Origin: Methylobacterium tardum | GTDB lineage: Bacteria; Pseudomonadota; Alphaproteobacteria; Rhizobiales; Beijerinckiaceae | Assembly: GCF_023546765.1 (NCBI RefSeq) | Contig: NZ_CP097484.1 | Location: 685,501 to 749,500 of the forward strand | Reading direction: 5' to 3' | DNA length: 64,000 nt | Part shown: one piece after another, positions 28,784 to 36,192 of the stretch | Layout of the letters: the number at the start of each line of letters is the position of its first letter | How positions within the stretch are numbered: the first letter of the stretch is position 1 | Program-made: the position numbers and the translations under genes | The notes under the pieces: generated by a model | Seen by the model: only the letters and a program-made list of their open reading frames with translations | Told to the model about the DNA's origin: nothing | Databases searched by the model: none

Positions 28784-28810
28784 GCCCGCCGCGGCGAATG
28801 CCGGGCGGGC
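28784..28810 (-). terminator. Hairpin downstream of the chemoreceptor gene
   Basis: Arms GCCCGCC (28784-28790) and GGCGGGC (28804-28810) with an inner CGGC/GCCG stem and a GAAT loop give an 11-pair stem with one bulged base. On the minus strand it lies 22 bases past the receptor stop. The following T-stretch is weak (TTCGTCG), so the terminator call is moderate. Confidence 0.45.
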
Positions 28811-28832
28811 CTCGAATGGGCGAAAGGCTGGA

Positions 28833-30524
28833 TCAGGCCGCTTTCACGCCGGCCAGAAAAGCCGAGACCTCGTGCGTGAGGCTCTCCGAATGCCGGGCCA
28901 GCTCCTGCGCCGAGCTGAGAACCTGCGTGGCGGCCGCGCTCGTCTGGCCGGCCCCCGTCCGCACCGCACCGATGTTGTGGGTGACCTGCTCTGTACCGCG
29001 GGCGGCCTCCTGGACGTTGCGGGTGATCTCCTGCGTCGCCGCGCCCTGCTCCTCCATGGCGGCGGCGATGCTCGCCGTGTAGGCGGACATGTCGCCGATC
29101 ACGCGGGCGATCTGCTGGATGTCGGCGACGGCTTCCCGCGTGGCGGACTGGATCTCCGCGATGCGCTCGCCGATCTCACCGGTGGCCCGGCCGGTCTGAC
29201 CGGCCAGTTCCTTCACCTCGGCGGCGACCACCGCGAAGCCGCGCCCCGCCTCGCCGGCCCGCGCCGCCTCGATCGTGGCGTTGAGCGCCAGCAGGTTGGT
29301 CTGGCTGGCGATGTCGGTGATCAACGAGACCGCCGTGCTGATGCGCTCGGCCGTGCCGGTCAGTCTCTGCACGGTCGCGTCGGTCCGGCGCGCCGTCTCG
29401 ACGGCCTCGTCGGCGATCCGCGACGAGTGGCTCACCTGATGGACGATCTCGGCGACGGAGGCCGACATCTCCTCGCTGGCCGCCGCCACCGTCTGCACGT
29501 TGGCGGAAGTCTGCTGGGCGGCGCCGGCCGCCGAGACACTCTGGTCCGTGGTCTCGTCGGCGGTGGCGGTCATCGCCCGCGCGGTGGCCTCCATCTCGGT
29601 GGCCGCCCCCGCGAGGCTCTGGGTCAGCACGGAGACACTGCGCTCGAAGCTGCGGGTCAGGTCGTCGAGCACGTTGGCGCGGCGCATCTTGGCCTGGTTC
29701 TCCGCCTCCTGGGCGGCCGCCAGGGCACGCGCCTCCACGGCGTTCTCCTTGAACACCTGCAGCGAGCGGGCCAGAGAGCCGACCTCGTCCCGGCGCTCGG
29801 TCCCGACGACCGACACGTCCAGGTCACCGGCCGCCAAGCGACCCATATCGGCCGCCATCGCGTTCAGCGGGCGCGCCACCCCGAAGACCGCGATCGCAGC
29901 GAGCAGGCCGGTCGCGGCCAGCAGGCCGACAGCCGCCAGGACCGTCAGCGTCGTCGCGGCCGAGGCGGCGATCTCGGCGGCGCGCTCCTGCGCGGCCTTC
30001 AAATCACGCTGGTTCTCGGTGATGCGGCCGTTGAGCTCATCAATCAGCTTCAGCCGGACGTCGCGGCTCGCGCTCCCGGAAATCTTGGCGGCCATCTGCT
30101 TATCGCCCGCCAAGCCATAGCCCATGCCCTTCTCGACTGAGGAGAGATAGGTCACGAGCTGAGACTTGATCGCCGCGTTGACGGCGCGGCGCTCCGGCGA
30201 GCTGGAGAGCGCGATCAGCTCGTCGGCCAGCGTCAGGGCGCGGTTCTTGTCCGCCTCGAACTGCTTGGCCTGCCGGGCGAGCACGCTCGGATCCGTCTCG
30301 ATGATCGCGTTCTTGTCGCGGATCGTTGTCTCGCCGATGGCGAAGGCGAGTTGCTGGACGCGGATGACGCGCCCGGCACTGACCTCGACGGTGTCGCGGG
30401 TGATCGCGTCCAGCGTGTTCAGGTTGGATCGCGCCAGCAGGACCATCCCGAGAGAGACCGCGATCAGGATCGTGACCGGGATCGCCAGCTTGCTGATGAG
30501 CTTGAGATTCTTGAGGGTATTCAT
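28833..30524 (-). CDS. Methyl-accepting chemotaxis protein
   Basis: A 563-residue transmembrane chemoreceptor. TM1 is at about 13-32 ([20 protein letters not shown]), a four-helix periplasmic sensor of about 155 residues follows, TM2 is near 190-212, then a HAMP domain with [23 protein letters not shown]. The signalling tip carries the CheA/CheW-binding hairpin ([20 protein letters not shown] and [16 protein letters not shown]). Ligand unknown; the sensor looks like a 4HB_MCP type. No CheA/CheW genes lie in the window. A perfect CtrA box 79-93 bases upstream suggests co-regulation with the flagellum. Confidence 0.93.
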   Translation of the reverse strand: MNTLKNLKLISKLAIPVTILIAVSLGMVLLARSNLNTLDAITRDTVEVSAGRVIRVQQLAFAIGETTIRDKNAIIETDPSVLARQAKQFEADKNRALTLADELIALSSSPERRAVNAAIKSQLVTYLSSVEKGMGYGLAGDKQMAAKISGSASRDVRLKLIDELNGRITENQRDLKAAQERAAEIAASAATTLTVLAAVGLLAATGLLAAIAVFGVARPLNAMAADMGRLAAGDLDVSVVGTERRDEVGSLARSLQVFKENAVEARALAAAQEAENQAKMRRANVLDDLTRSFERSVSVLTQSLAGAATEMEATARAMTATADETTDQSVSAAGAAQQTSANVQTVAAASEEMSASVAEIVHQVSHSSRIADEAVETARRTDATVQRLTGTAERISTAVSLITDIASQTNLLALNATIEAARAGEAGRGFAVVAAEVKELAGQTGRATGEIGERIAEIQSATREAVADIQQIARVIGDMSAYTASIAAAMEEQGAATQEITRNVQEAARGTEQVTHNIGAVRTGAGQTSAAATQVLSSAQELARHSESLTHEVSAFLAGVKAA

Positions 30525-30602
30525 CCGCCGAGCAAGAGGGAACAGGCGCGAATATCAGTACGGTCCCGTCGCAGCTGATGGGACGCTTTTGGGATCTCAA
30601 CC

Positions 30603-30617
30603 TTAAAGCGAAATTAA
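30603..30617 (-). promoter_or_regulatory. Perfect CtrA box upstream of the chemoreceptor gene
   Basis: TTAAAGCGAAATTAA matches TTAA-N7-TTAA exactly and lies 79-93 bases before the receptor start at 30524. With the box at 15009-15023 it is one of only two perfect sites I found in non-coding DNA of the window. Confidence 0.65.
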
Positions 30618-30734
30618 ACCCGGACGCGGCGGAACAACTCCACCACAGCGTGTGTCATGCGCTTCGCGACACGGCGCCGAGGGGCACCCTCGGACCCCGG
30701 GCATCGGCTCACCCGATGCGGCGGCAGGTAGGCG

Positions 30735-31439
30735 TCACGCCGACGGGACCTGCCCGGCCACCACAACGCCGAGGGTATCGAGCAGCGACGATCGCGCCCG
30801 GCTGACCCGGCTCTTCACGGTGCCGACCTGACAGCCGAGCAGGGTCGCGGCCTCCTCGTAGGTGTGCCCTTCGGCGCCGACCAGCAGCAGCGCCTGTCGT
30901 TGCGCTGCCGGCAGGCCGCCGAGGCGCTCCCAGACCACCTTGAGCGTGCTGGCATCCTCTTGGTCGGACGGGCTGGTCATCTGGCCGGCATGGGTCCCGT
31001 CCACGTCCTCGACCTCGCGCCGGTGCTTGCGCAGCTCCGAGTAGAACTGATTGCGCAGGATGGTGAACAGCCACGCGGTGAAGTTCGTGCCGGGCCTGAA
31101 CCGCGCTTGGTTGGCCCAGGCTTTGACGAAGGTTTCCTGCACGAGATCGTCGGCGCGGCTCACATCCCCGACCAGCGACAGAGCGAAGGTGCGCAGGGCC
31201 GGAAGCGCCTTGATGATGTCGGTCCGGAAATCGAAGGCCACGCTCTGACCGTGCGCCGCGATGGCCGCCTCGAAGCGCGCCACCAGCGTGGCGAGCTGCG
31301 CGGGCAGAGGCTCCTGCTCGGCGACCTTGAAATAGTCTCGGATCGGCAGGGCGAGATGCTGGCCGAGGACCGCCGCATAAGCGCCCGCGCTCCGGTCATG
31401 CCCCGGCTCGGCTGCCGGCTTCGCGGCGTCATCCATCAT
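30735..31439 (-). CDS. EcfG-type ECF sigma factor with NepR-like N-terminal segment
   Basis: An RNA polymerase sigma factor of the alphaproteobacterial general stress response (ECF15/EcfG type), 234 residues. Region 2 spans about 75-140 ([40 protein letters not shown]); region 4 spans 165-222 ([40 protein letters not shown]). Unlike usual EcfG, which begins just before region 2, this protein has about 70 extra residues; residues 24-58 ([20 protein letters not shown]) resemble the helix pair of the anti-sigma factor NepR, with its EPxPxxL motif. A built-in inhibitory module is an inference. The Met at 31439 was chosen because the upstream open frame runs into the divergent nitrile hydratase gene and has no ECF similarity. 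Confidence 0.85.
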   Translation of the reverse strand: MMDDAAKPAAEPGHDRSAGAYAAVLGQHLALPIRDYFKVAEQEPLPAQLATLVARFEAAIAAHGQSVAFDFRTDIIKALPALRTFALSLVGDVSRADDLVQETFVKAWANQARFRPGTNFTAWLFTILRNQFYSELRKHRREVEDVDGTHAGQMTSPSDQEDASTLKVVWERLGGLPAAQRQALLLVGAEGHTYEEAATLLGCQVGTVKSRVSRARSSLLDTLGVVVAGQVPSA

Positions 31440-31458
31440 GGCCGTACCCTGAATCCTC

Positions 31459-31476
31459 TCCAGTTGGTATACTGGA
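31459..31476. promoter_or_regulatory. Dyad site 1 in the sigma factor / nitrile hydratase gap
   Basis: TCCAGT-TGGTAT-ACTGGA: perfect six-base arms around the core TGGTAT, 20 bases upstream of the sigma factor start. It shares its core and layout with the site at 31564-31589, so both may bind one regulator. Confidence 0.45.
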
Positions 31477-31563
31477 ATCGATCTAACGTCGGTACCTGCA
31501 TAATTCTGAACCGATGCCAAACGCTCCCGACCCCATCGGGTTGTTTGGGCAAGGTGTTCGGAG

Positions 31564-31589
31564 GCGCGACGATTGGTATATCGTGGCGC
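31564..31589. promoter_or_regulatory. Dyad site 2 in the sigma factor / nitrile hydratase gap
   Basis: Arms ACGAT and ATCGT flank the core TGGTAT, and GCGC repeats extend the symmetry outside one mismatch, giving a 26-base imperfect palindrome. It ends 51 bases before the nitrile hydratase alpha start, a fitting operator position. Confidence 0.45.
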
Positions 31590-31640
31590 GCAGGATGGCG
31601 GCGCGATGCGCACGTGGTAGCGTGCGGGGAAGAGAGCGGG

Positions 31641-32291
31641 ATGAGCCACGATCACGCGCATCACGATCATGATCACGATCACGGTAGCGATCTGAGCCCC
31701 GTGGAGGCGCGGGTGCGGGCGCTCGAATCTCTGCTCACCGAGAAGGGCTATATCGACCCGGCGGCCCTCGATGCCCTGGTCGAACTCTACGAGACCAAGG
31801 TCGGCCCGCATGCGGGCGCCCGCGTGGTCGCCCGAGCCTGGGTGGATCCTGATTACCGGGCGCGCCTTCTGGCCGACGCCACACCGGCCATCGCCGAACT
31901 CGACATCGGCGGTCGTGGCGGCGAGCACATGGTGGTGGTCGAGAACACGCCCGAGACCCACAACCTCGTCGTCTGCACGCTGTGCTCCTGCTACCCCTGG
32001 CCGGTGCTCGGCCTGCCGCCGGTCTGGTACAAGGCGCCACCCTACCGGGCCCGGGCGGTGATCGATCCCCGCGGTGTGCTGGCCGAGTTCGGGGTGACGC
32101 TGCCGGAGACCACCCGGATCACCGTCTGGGATTCGACCGCCGAGACCCGCTACATGGTCCTGCCGATGCGACCCGCGCAGACCGAGGGCTTCTCCGAAGA
32201 GGCGCTGGCCGCCCTCGTCACCCGCGATTCCATGATCGGGACCGGCCTGCCCACGGCCATCCCGGCCGCGCCCGTGGAGATGACGGTATGA
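31641..32291 (+). CDS. nthA: Nitrile hydratase alpha subunit, cobalt type
   Basis: Hydrates nitriles to amides. The product is 216 residues. The metal-binding loop [17 protein letters not shown] has threonine in CTLCSC, the marker of non-corrin cobalt enzymes (iron enzymes have serine there). The N-terminus is unusual: [15 protein letters not shown], a histidine/aspartate run that could bind cobalt. [20 protein letters not shown] and [17 protein letters not shown] are family motifs. The ATG at 31641 follows GAGAGCGG. The stop overlaps the beta subunit start (ATGA), so subunits are coupled. Thiocyanate hydrolase is a related alternative, but the subunit order and sizes fit nitrile hydratase. 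Confidence 0.93.
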   Translation: MSHDHAHHDHDHDHGSDLSPVEARVRALESLLTEKGYIDPAALDALVELYETKVGPHAGARVVARAWVDPDYRARLLADATPAIAELDIGGRGGEHMVVVENTPETHNLVVCTLCSCYPWPVLGLPPVWYKAPPYRARAVIDPRGVLAEFGVTLPETTRITVWDSTAETRYMVLPMRPAQTEGFSEEALAALVTRDSMIGTGLPTAIPAAPVEMTV

Positions 32292-32947
32292 ACGGCGCCC
32301 AGGATCTCGGCGGCGCGCACGGTTTCGGGCCGGTGGTGCCGGAGCCGGACGAGCCGGTCTTCCATGCCGCGTGGGAGCGGCGCGTCTTCGCGCTGGCGAT
32401 GGCCATGGGATACACCGGCGCCTGGAACCTCGACGGCAGCCGTGCTAACCGCGAGTCCCTGCCGCCGGCCGAATACCTCGCGTCGAGCTACTACGAGATC
32501 TGGCTGAGAGCTCTGGAGAAGCAGGTCGCCGCGACTGGCCTTGCGACGCAGGCCGAGATCGAGGCCGGCCGATCCGCGGAGCCGGCCAAGCCCGTGGCCC
32601 GCATCCTGGCCCGCGAGGGCCTGGAGGAACGCTTCCGGGCCGGCTTCCCGAGCAGCCGCGCCGCCGATGCCCCCGCGCGCTTCGCGGTCGGCGACAGGGT
32701 CCTGGCGCGCAACATCCACCCGACCGGCCATACGCGGCTGCCGCGCTACGTGCGCGGCAAGCGCGGCCGAATCATGCGTGTCGACGGGGTCTTCGTCTTC
32801 CCCGACACCAACGCCTATCGGGCGGGCGAGAACCCGACCTGGCTCTACACGGTCGCCTTCACCGCGCAGGACCTCTGGGGCGAGAGCGGCGATCCGGGCG
32901 GCGTCGTCACCGTGGCGGCCTTCGAACCCTACCTGGACCCCGCGTGA
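32288..32947 (+). CDS. nthB: Nitrile hydratase beta subunit
   Basis: Partner of the alpha subunit, 219 residues. The N-terminus [20 protein letters not shown] is the conserved beta-subunit opening, followed by [38 protein letters not shown] and, in the C-terminal SH3-like half, [20 protein letters not shown] and [11 protein letters not shown]. Arginines of the beta subunit contact the modified cysteines of the alpha loop in known structures. The start overlaps the alpha stop by four bases and the stop overlaps the accessory gene start, so the three form one translationally coupled operon. Confidence 0.93.
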   Translation: MNGAQDLGGAHGFGPVVPEPDEPVFHAAWERRVFALAMAMGYTGAWNLDGSRANRESLPPAEYLASSYYEIWLRALEKQVAATGLATQAEIEAGRSAEPAKPVARILAREGLEERFRAGFPSSRAADAPARFAVGDRVLARNIHPTGHTRLPRYVRGKRGRIMRVDGVFVFPDTNAYRAGENPTWLYTVAFTAQDLWGESGDPGGVVTVAAFEPYLDPA

Positions 32948-33270
32948 CCGAACCGACTCCGAGCAACTTCGCGGCGCCCTGGGAGGCGCAGGTCTTCGCC
33001 CTGGTGGTCTCTCTGCAGGAGGCCGGGCTGTTCACGTGGTCGGAATGGGCGGACCGGATCGGCCGGGAGATCCGACCCACGGATGGTCCTGAGCGCGCGG
33101 CCGATTACGGCGCGTGGCTGGCGACGCTGGAGACAATCCTGGCCGAGCGCGGCGTGGCCGGATCGGAGAGCGTCGCTGCGCGCACCGAAGCGTTCCTGCG
33201 CGCCGCCGCGGCGACGCCCCACGGCCAGCCGATCCGCCTGGAGAATGATCCGCTCTATCGGCCACGCTGA
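32944..33270 (+). CDS. Nitrile hydratase accessory (activator) protein
   Basis: A 108-residue protein similar to the P14K/NhlE-type activators that load cobalt into, or exchange subunits with, the alpha subunit. NFAAPWEAQVFALVVSLQEA and FTWSEWADRIGREI are typical and resemble the N-terminal half of beta subunits, from which the family is thought to derive. The GTG start overlaps the beta stop (GTGA). No amidase, nitrilase or cobalt transporter gene follows; the next feature is a family A repeat. Confidence 0.85.
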   Translation: MTEPTPSNFAAPWEAQVFALVVSLQEAGLFTWSEWADRIGREIRPTDGPERAADYGAWLATLETILAERGVAGSESVAARTEAFLRAAAATPHGQPIRLENDPLYRPR

Positions 33271-33360
33271 TGATTACGCGTGGTCGCGACAGGCCTGCGA
33301 GCCGCGCTCGGCCCATCGAGGGCGGTTGGCGCGCACGACGGCAGCTGTGCCACTCCAGGC

Positions 33361-33474
33361 CGTCATTCCGGGGCCGCGCAGCGGAGCCCGGAACCAGACG
33401 CGCACCCGCTCAAAGAACTTGCTCCGTCGGCGGCTCTGGGTTCCGGGCTCGCCTGCGGCGCCCCGGAACAACGG
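33361..33474. repeat. Dispersed palindromic element, family A, copy 2
   Basis: Left arm CGTCATTCCGGGGCCGCGCA, right arm (other strand) CGTTGTTCCGGGGCGCCGCA, with an inner match of GGAACCAGA to TCTGGGTTCC. It occupies the gap between the convergent nitrile hydratase accessory and metallo-hydrolase genes, where it may end transcription from both sides. Confidence 0.75.
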
Positions 33475-33517
33475 GACGGTGGGCCGGGCCGCCGATCCGC
33501 GAACCCGGCCCTGCCCC

Positions 33518-34384
33518 CTAAACCCGCAGCCCATCGAGCGGCACGGGGGCAGCGTGCGACCGGCCGCTCATCAGCTGGTCGAGGAGTGCCAGCACCTCCG
33601 GCCGCCCGCAATTGCCCGCCGGCTCGAAGGGCGTCCAGGTCTGGACGAAGTCGAGGCGTTCGAACACGTCCCGGTAGCGGCGCAGCTCGTTCGGGGTGAG
33701 CGGCACGCCACGCACGAAGGCCTTGTGGGCCGAGATCGTGGTCGCCCGCCGGAAATCCGCCGGGTCGAGTTCGAACTTCAGCGCGTCGCCGCAGAAGCAG
33801 ATCTTGCGTGACCGGTCGTAGAGGACGGCGTGGCCGTCGAAGTGACCGGCGGTGCGGTGCAGCTCCAGGCCTGGAAGCGGCTCGAGGAAGTCGTCGTAGG
33901 GCCAGCTCACCTGCAGGGCCGCACTCCAGGTGAAGTCAGCTGCCGGCAGGCACAGTTCCGGATCGAACCGGTCCTGGAGTTGCGGCAGCGCCCCGTAGGA
34001 ATGCGGGTGCGAGGCCGAGAGCACCGCCATGCCGCCGAGCCGGGCGATCTGGTCGAGGGCGGCCTCGCTGAAGACCGGGCACCCTTCGAAGCCCAGATTT
34101 CCGTGCTCGGTCTGGATCAGGTAGGCGGAGGGGCCGATGCCCGAGACCGGCTCGTTCCAGAACCGCCACACGCCCGGCTCCAGCTCCTGCCAGTGACACG
34201 GGAAGGCGTCCTGCGCCTCCCGCGCGGTGCGGAACCGCCAGCCGTCCTGCGGCACCACGTGACGGGCATCGAGGCATAGCGGGCAGGCGGCGGGCGTTTC
34301 GAAGTGGCGCTGCCAGAACCCGCAATTGTCGCAGGTGTAGGCGGGCAGCTTCAGGGCGCCCGCGAAGGGCAGGTAGCCTGGCAT
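33518..34384 (-). CDS. Metallo-beta-lactamase-fold hydrolase with N-terminal zinc ribbon
   Basis: A 288-residue protein. Residues 14-36 form a rubredoxin-like knuckle (YTCDNCGFWQRHF, then ACPLC), rare for the fold. The hydrolase part carries SASHPHSYGAL in place of the usual HxHxDH, TAGHFDGHAVLYD and FCGDALKFE; the missing aspartate of the metal motif may reduce activity or change metal use. The ATG at 34384 fits the start of the ribbon, with AGGAAGG nine bases upstream. Substrate unknown. The open frame beyond the start runs through a repeat and was rejected. Confidence 0.75.
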   Translation of the reverse strand: MPGYLPFAGALKLPAYTCDNCGFWQRHFETPAACPLCLDARHVVPQDGWRFRTAREAQDAFPCHWQELEPGVWRFWNEPVSGIGPSAYLIQTEHGNLGFEGCPVFSEAALDQIARLGGMAVLSASHPHSYGALPQLQDRFDPELCLPAADFTWSAALQVSWPYDDFLEPLPGLELHRTAGHFDGHAVLYDRSRKICFCGDALKFELDPADFRRATTISAHKAFVRGVPLTPNELRRYRDVFERLDFVQTWTPFEPAGNCGRPEVLALLDQLMSGRSHAAPVPLDGLRV

Positions 34385-34443
34385 CGTCTCGGACCTTCCT
34401 GAGGGCGGTGCGTGTGATACGGCCCCGGTTGACGTCGCCTTCT

Positions 34444-34535
34444 CCGTCATCGCGAGCGGAGCGAAGCGACCCAGGGCAGCGCGACCTCGTTCAGCGCAGC
34501 GCACCTGGATGGCTTCGCTCCGCGCGCAGGGACGG
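34444..34535. repeat. Dispersed palindromic element, family B, copy 2
   Basis: Arms CCGTCATCGCGAGCGGAGCG... (34444-34474) and, on the other strand, CCGTCCCTGCGCGCGGAGCG... (34505-34535) match over most of 31 bases. It lies between the metallo-hydrolase and SDR genes, upstream of the former. Copy 1 is at 25550-25634. Confidence 0.75.
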
Positions 34536-34590
34536 CGGCAGCCCTTTCAACCGGAATGGATGTAACAGGCGGCGCGTACAGGCGCAGCCG

Positions 34591-35601
34591 TCACGTCCGC
34601 CCCGGCAGCCGGCGCGCCGAGCGGGCGGCGTGGACGGTGCCAGCGAGCCCGATCAGCGCCAATCCGGCGAGACCGCCGACCACGAGATCCCGGGTGCGGC
34701 TCGTGACGAACTCGCCACGGCTTGCCTTTGTCCGCCCGAAAAACCGCCCATCGATCCCGACCGGGCCGTGCACGGCTTCGTAGAGGTTGCCGTCCATTTC
34801 CGGGATGGTCTCGTCGGAGAGCTGCGCCGACCACATGGAGGCGGCCTTGCGGTCGGCGAGCGCCGGCGCCAGGGCCTGGGCGGCGGCCATCATCATCGGC
34901 GAGCGCCCGACCCAGACTTCCCGGCGCGGATGCTCGACGGCGTACAGGATCGCCTCGGCGCAGAGCCGCGGGTCGAAGACCGGATCAGGTGCATACTGGC
35001 GATGCCCGGTGCGGTTGCGCGCCCAGTTGAACTGGGGCGTGTTGACCGCCGGCAGGTAGACGACGCTGAGGCTGACATCGACCCGGTCGTGAAGCAGCTC
35101 GCAGCGCAGGGCATCAGTGAAGCCCGAGACCGCGAATTTCGCCGCGCAGTAGGGCGCCTGCAGCGGCGCCGCCCGGATCGCGAGGCCGGACGAGACCTGG
35201 ATGATCGCGCCGCGGTTGCGCCGCTTCATGAAGCGCAGGGCGGCGAGCGTCCCGTAGACTTGGCTGAGATAGGTGGTCTCGGTGACCCGCCGGTACTCGT
35301 CCGGCGTGATCTGGTCGGCCGGGTTCACGATGGTCGACATGGCGTTGTTGACCCAGGCGCGGATCGGGCCGAGCTCCCGTTCCACGCGCTCGGCGGCGGC
35401 ATCGACGGCCTGCGGATCGGCGACATCGGCGCTGATCGCCAGGACGGGCTGGCCGTAGGCGGCAAGCGCCCGTTCCGCCGCGGCGAGCCGACCCGGGTCG
35501 CGCGCGATGATGGCCACCGACCAGCCGCCGGCGGCGAGCCGATGGGCCGTTGCGAGACCGATCCCGGCGGTGCCCCCGGTAACGACCGCCACCCGTGCCA
35601 T
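34591..35601 (-). CDS. Short-chain dehydrogenase/reductase with C-terminal membrane segment
   Basis: A 336-residue NAD(P)-dependent SDR. The cofactor motif is VVTGGTAGIGLATAHRL, the stability motif NNAMS, the catalytic serine in IIQVSSGLAIRA and the YxxxK pair in YCAAKFAVSGF. The last 50 residues are unusual for the family: a hydrophobic stretch (LVVGGLAGLALIGLAGTVHAA) near residue 315 that could anchor it to the membrane. GAGG precedes the ATG at 35601. The open frame extends far upstream in the opposite direction of the next gene and is not coding. Substrate unknown. Confidence 0.88.
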   Translation of the reverse strand: MARVAVVTGGTAGIGLATAHRLAAGGWSVAIIARDPGRLAAAERALAAYGQPVLAISADVADPQAVDAAAERVERELGPIRAWVNNAMSTIVNPADQITPDEYRRVTETTYLSQVYGTLAALRFMKRRNRGAIIQVSSGLAIRAAPLQAPYCAAKFAVSGFTDALRCELLHDRVDVSLSVVYLPAVNTPQFNWARNRTGHRQYAPDPVFDPRLCAEAILYAVEHPRREVWVGRSPMMMAAAQALAPALADRKAASMWSAQLSDETIPEMDGNLYEAVHGPVGIDGRFFGRTKASRGEFVTSRTRDLVVGGLAGLALIGLAGTVHAARSARRLPGRT

Positions 35602-35781
35602 ACCCACCTCATGCGACGACGAAAGTTCGATCCGGCAACACGGATCGAGCGCCGCAGTTGCGTCGCTTCCACACGCCGAATCGTCACGGCGGCGCTGATT
35701 TTGGAATCGACCACGCAACGACCGCTGAAGACCGCTGTTGACTGCCTGTACCGCCCGGTGCGGACATCGAGGGTCGAAACC

Positions 35782-36042
35782 ATGCATTATGGACGACGCT
35801 TCTCCCTGCCCATCGATCCCTGGCCGCAGGCTTCCCTCGGGGAGCGAACGGCGGTCGGGATGGTCCTGACCTTCCTGCTGCTGGTGCCGGCCTGCGCGGC
35901 CGGTGCTCTCCTCCTCGTGGCTGCCACGCTGGTGACCCACGTCGACCGGTCCTACGACCTCGGCGCCTCCCTGCGTGCCCTGATCGAGCGGCGTCTCGGA
36001 TTCCGCTCCCGCCGGAAGGACCGGATCGTCTGGAAGGCTTGA
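35782..36042 (+). CDS. Small single-helix membrane protein, function unknown
   Basis: An 86-residue protein with one strong membrane helix near 28-52 (GMVLTFLLLVPACAAGALLL) and a basic tail (RRLGFRSRRKDR). GAGGG lies eight bases before the ATG at 35782, which decides the start. No family recognised. It is divergent from the SDR gene and ends 150 bases before the acyltransferase fusion gene. Confidence 0.6.
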   Translation: MHYGRRFSLPIDPWPQASLGERTAVGMVLTFLLLVPACAAGALLLVAATLVTHVDRSYDLGASLRALIERRLGFRSRRKDRIVWKA

Positions 36043-36192
36043 AGGCGGCCGCGCCGCGGCGGGCTGATCTTCAGAGGTGCCGGCTCGCACGGCGAGCATT
36101 CGGCACGACCGTGATGGCTGTGCGTTCTCAACGGGCCGATTTGACCTGAGCGTATCTGGTAGGCCAGTCAGGTTCGGAACCGAGAGATCGCC

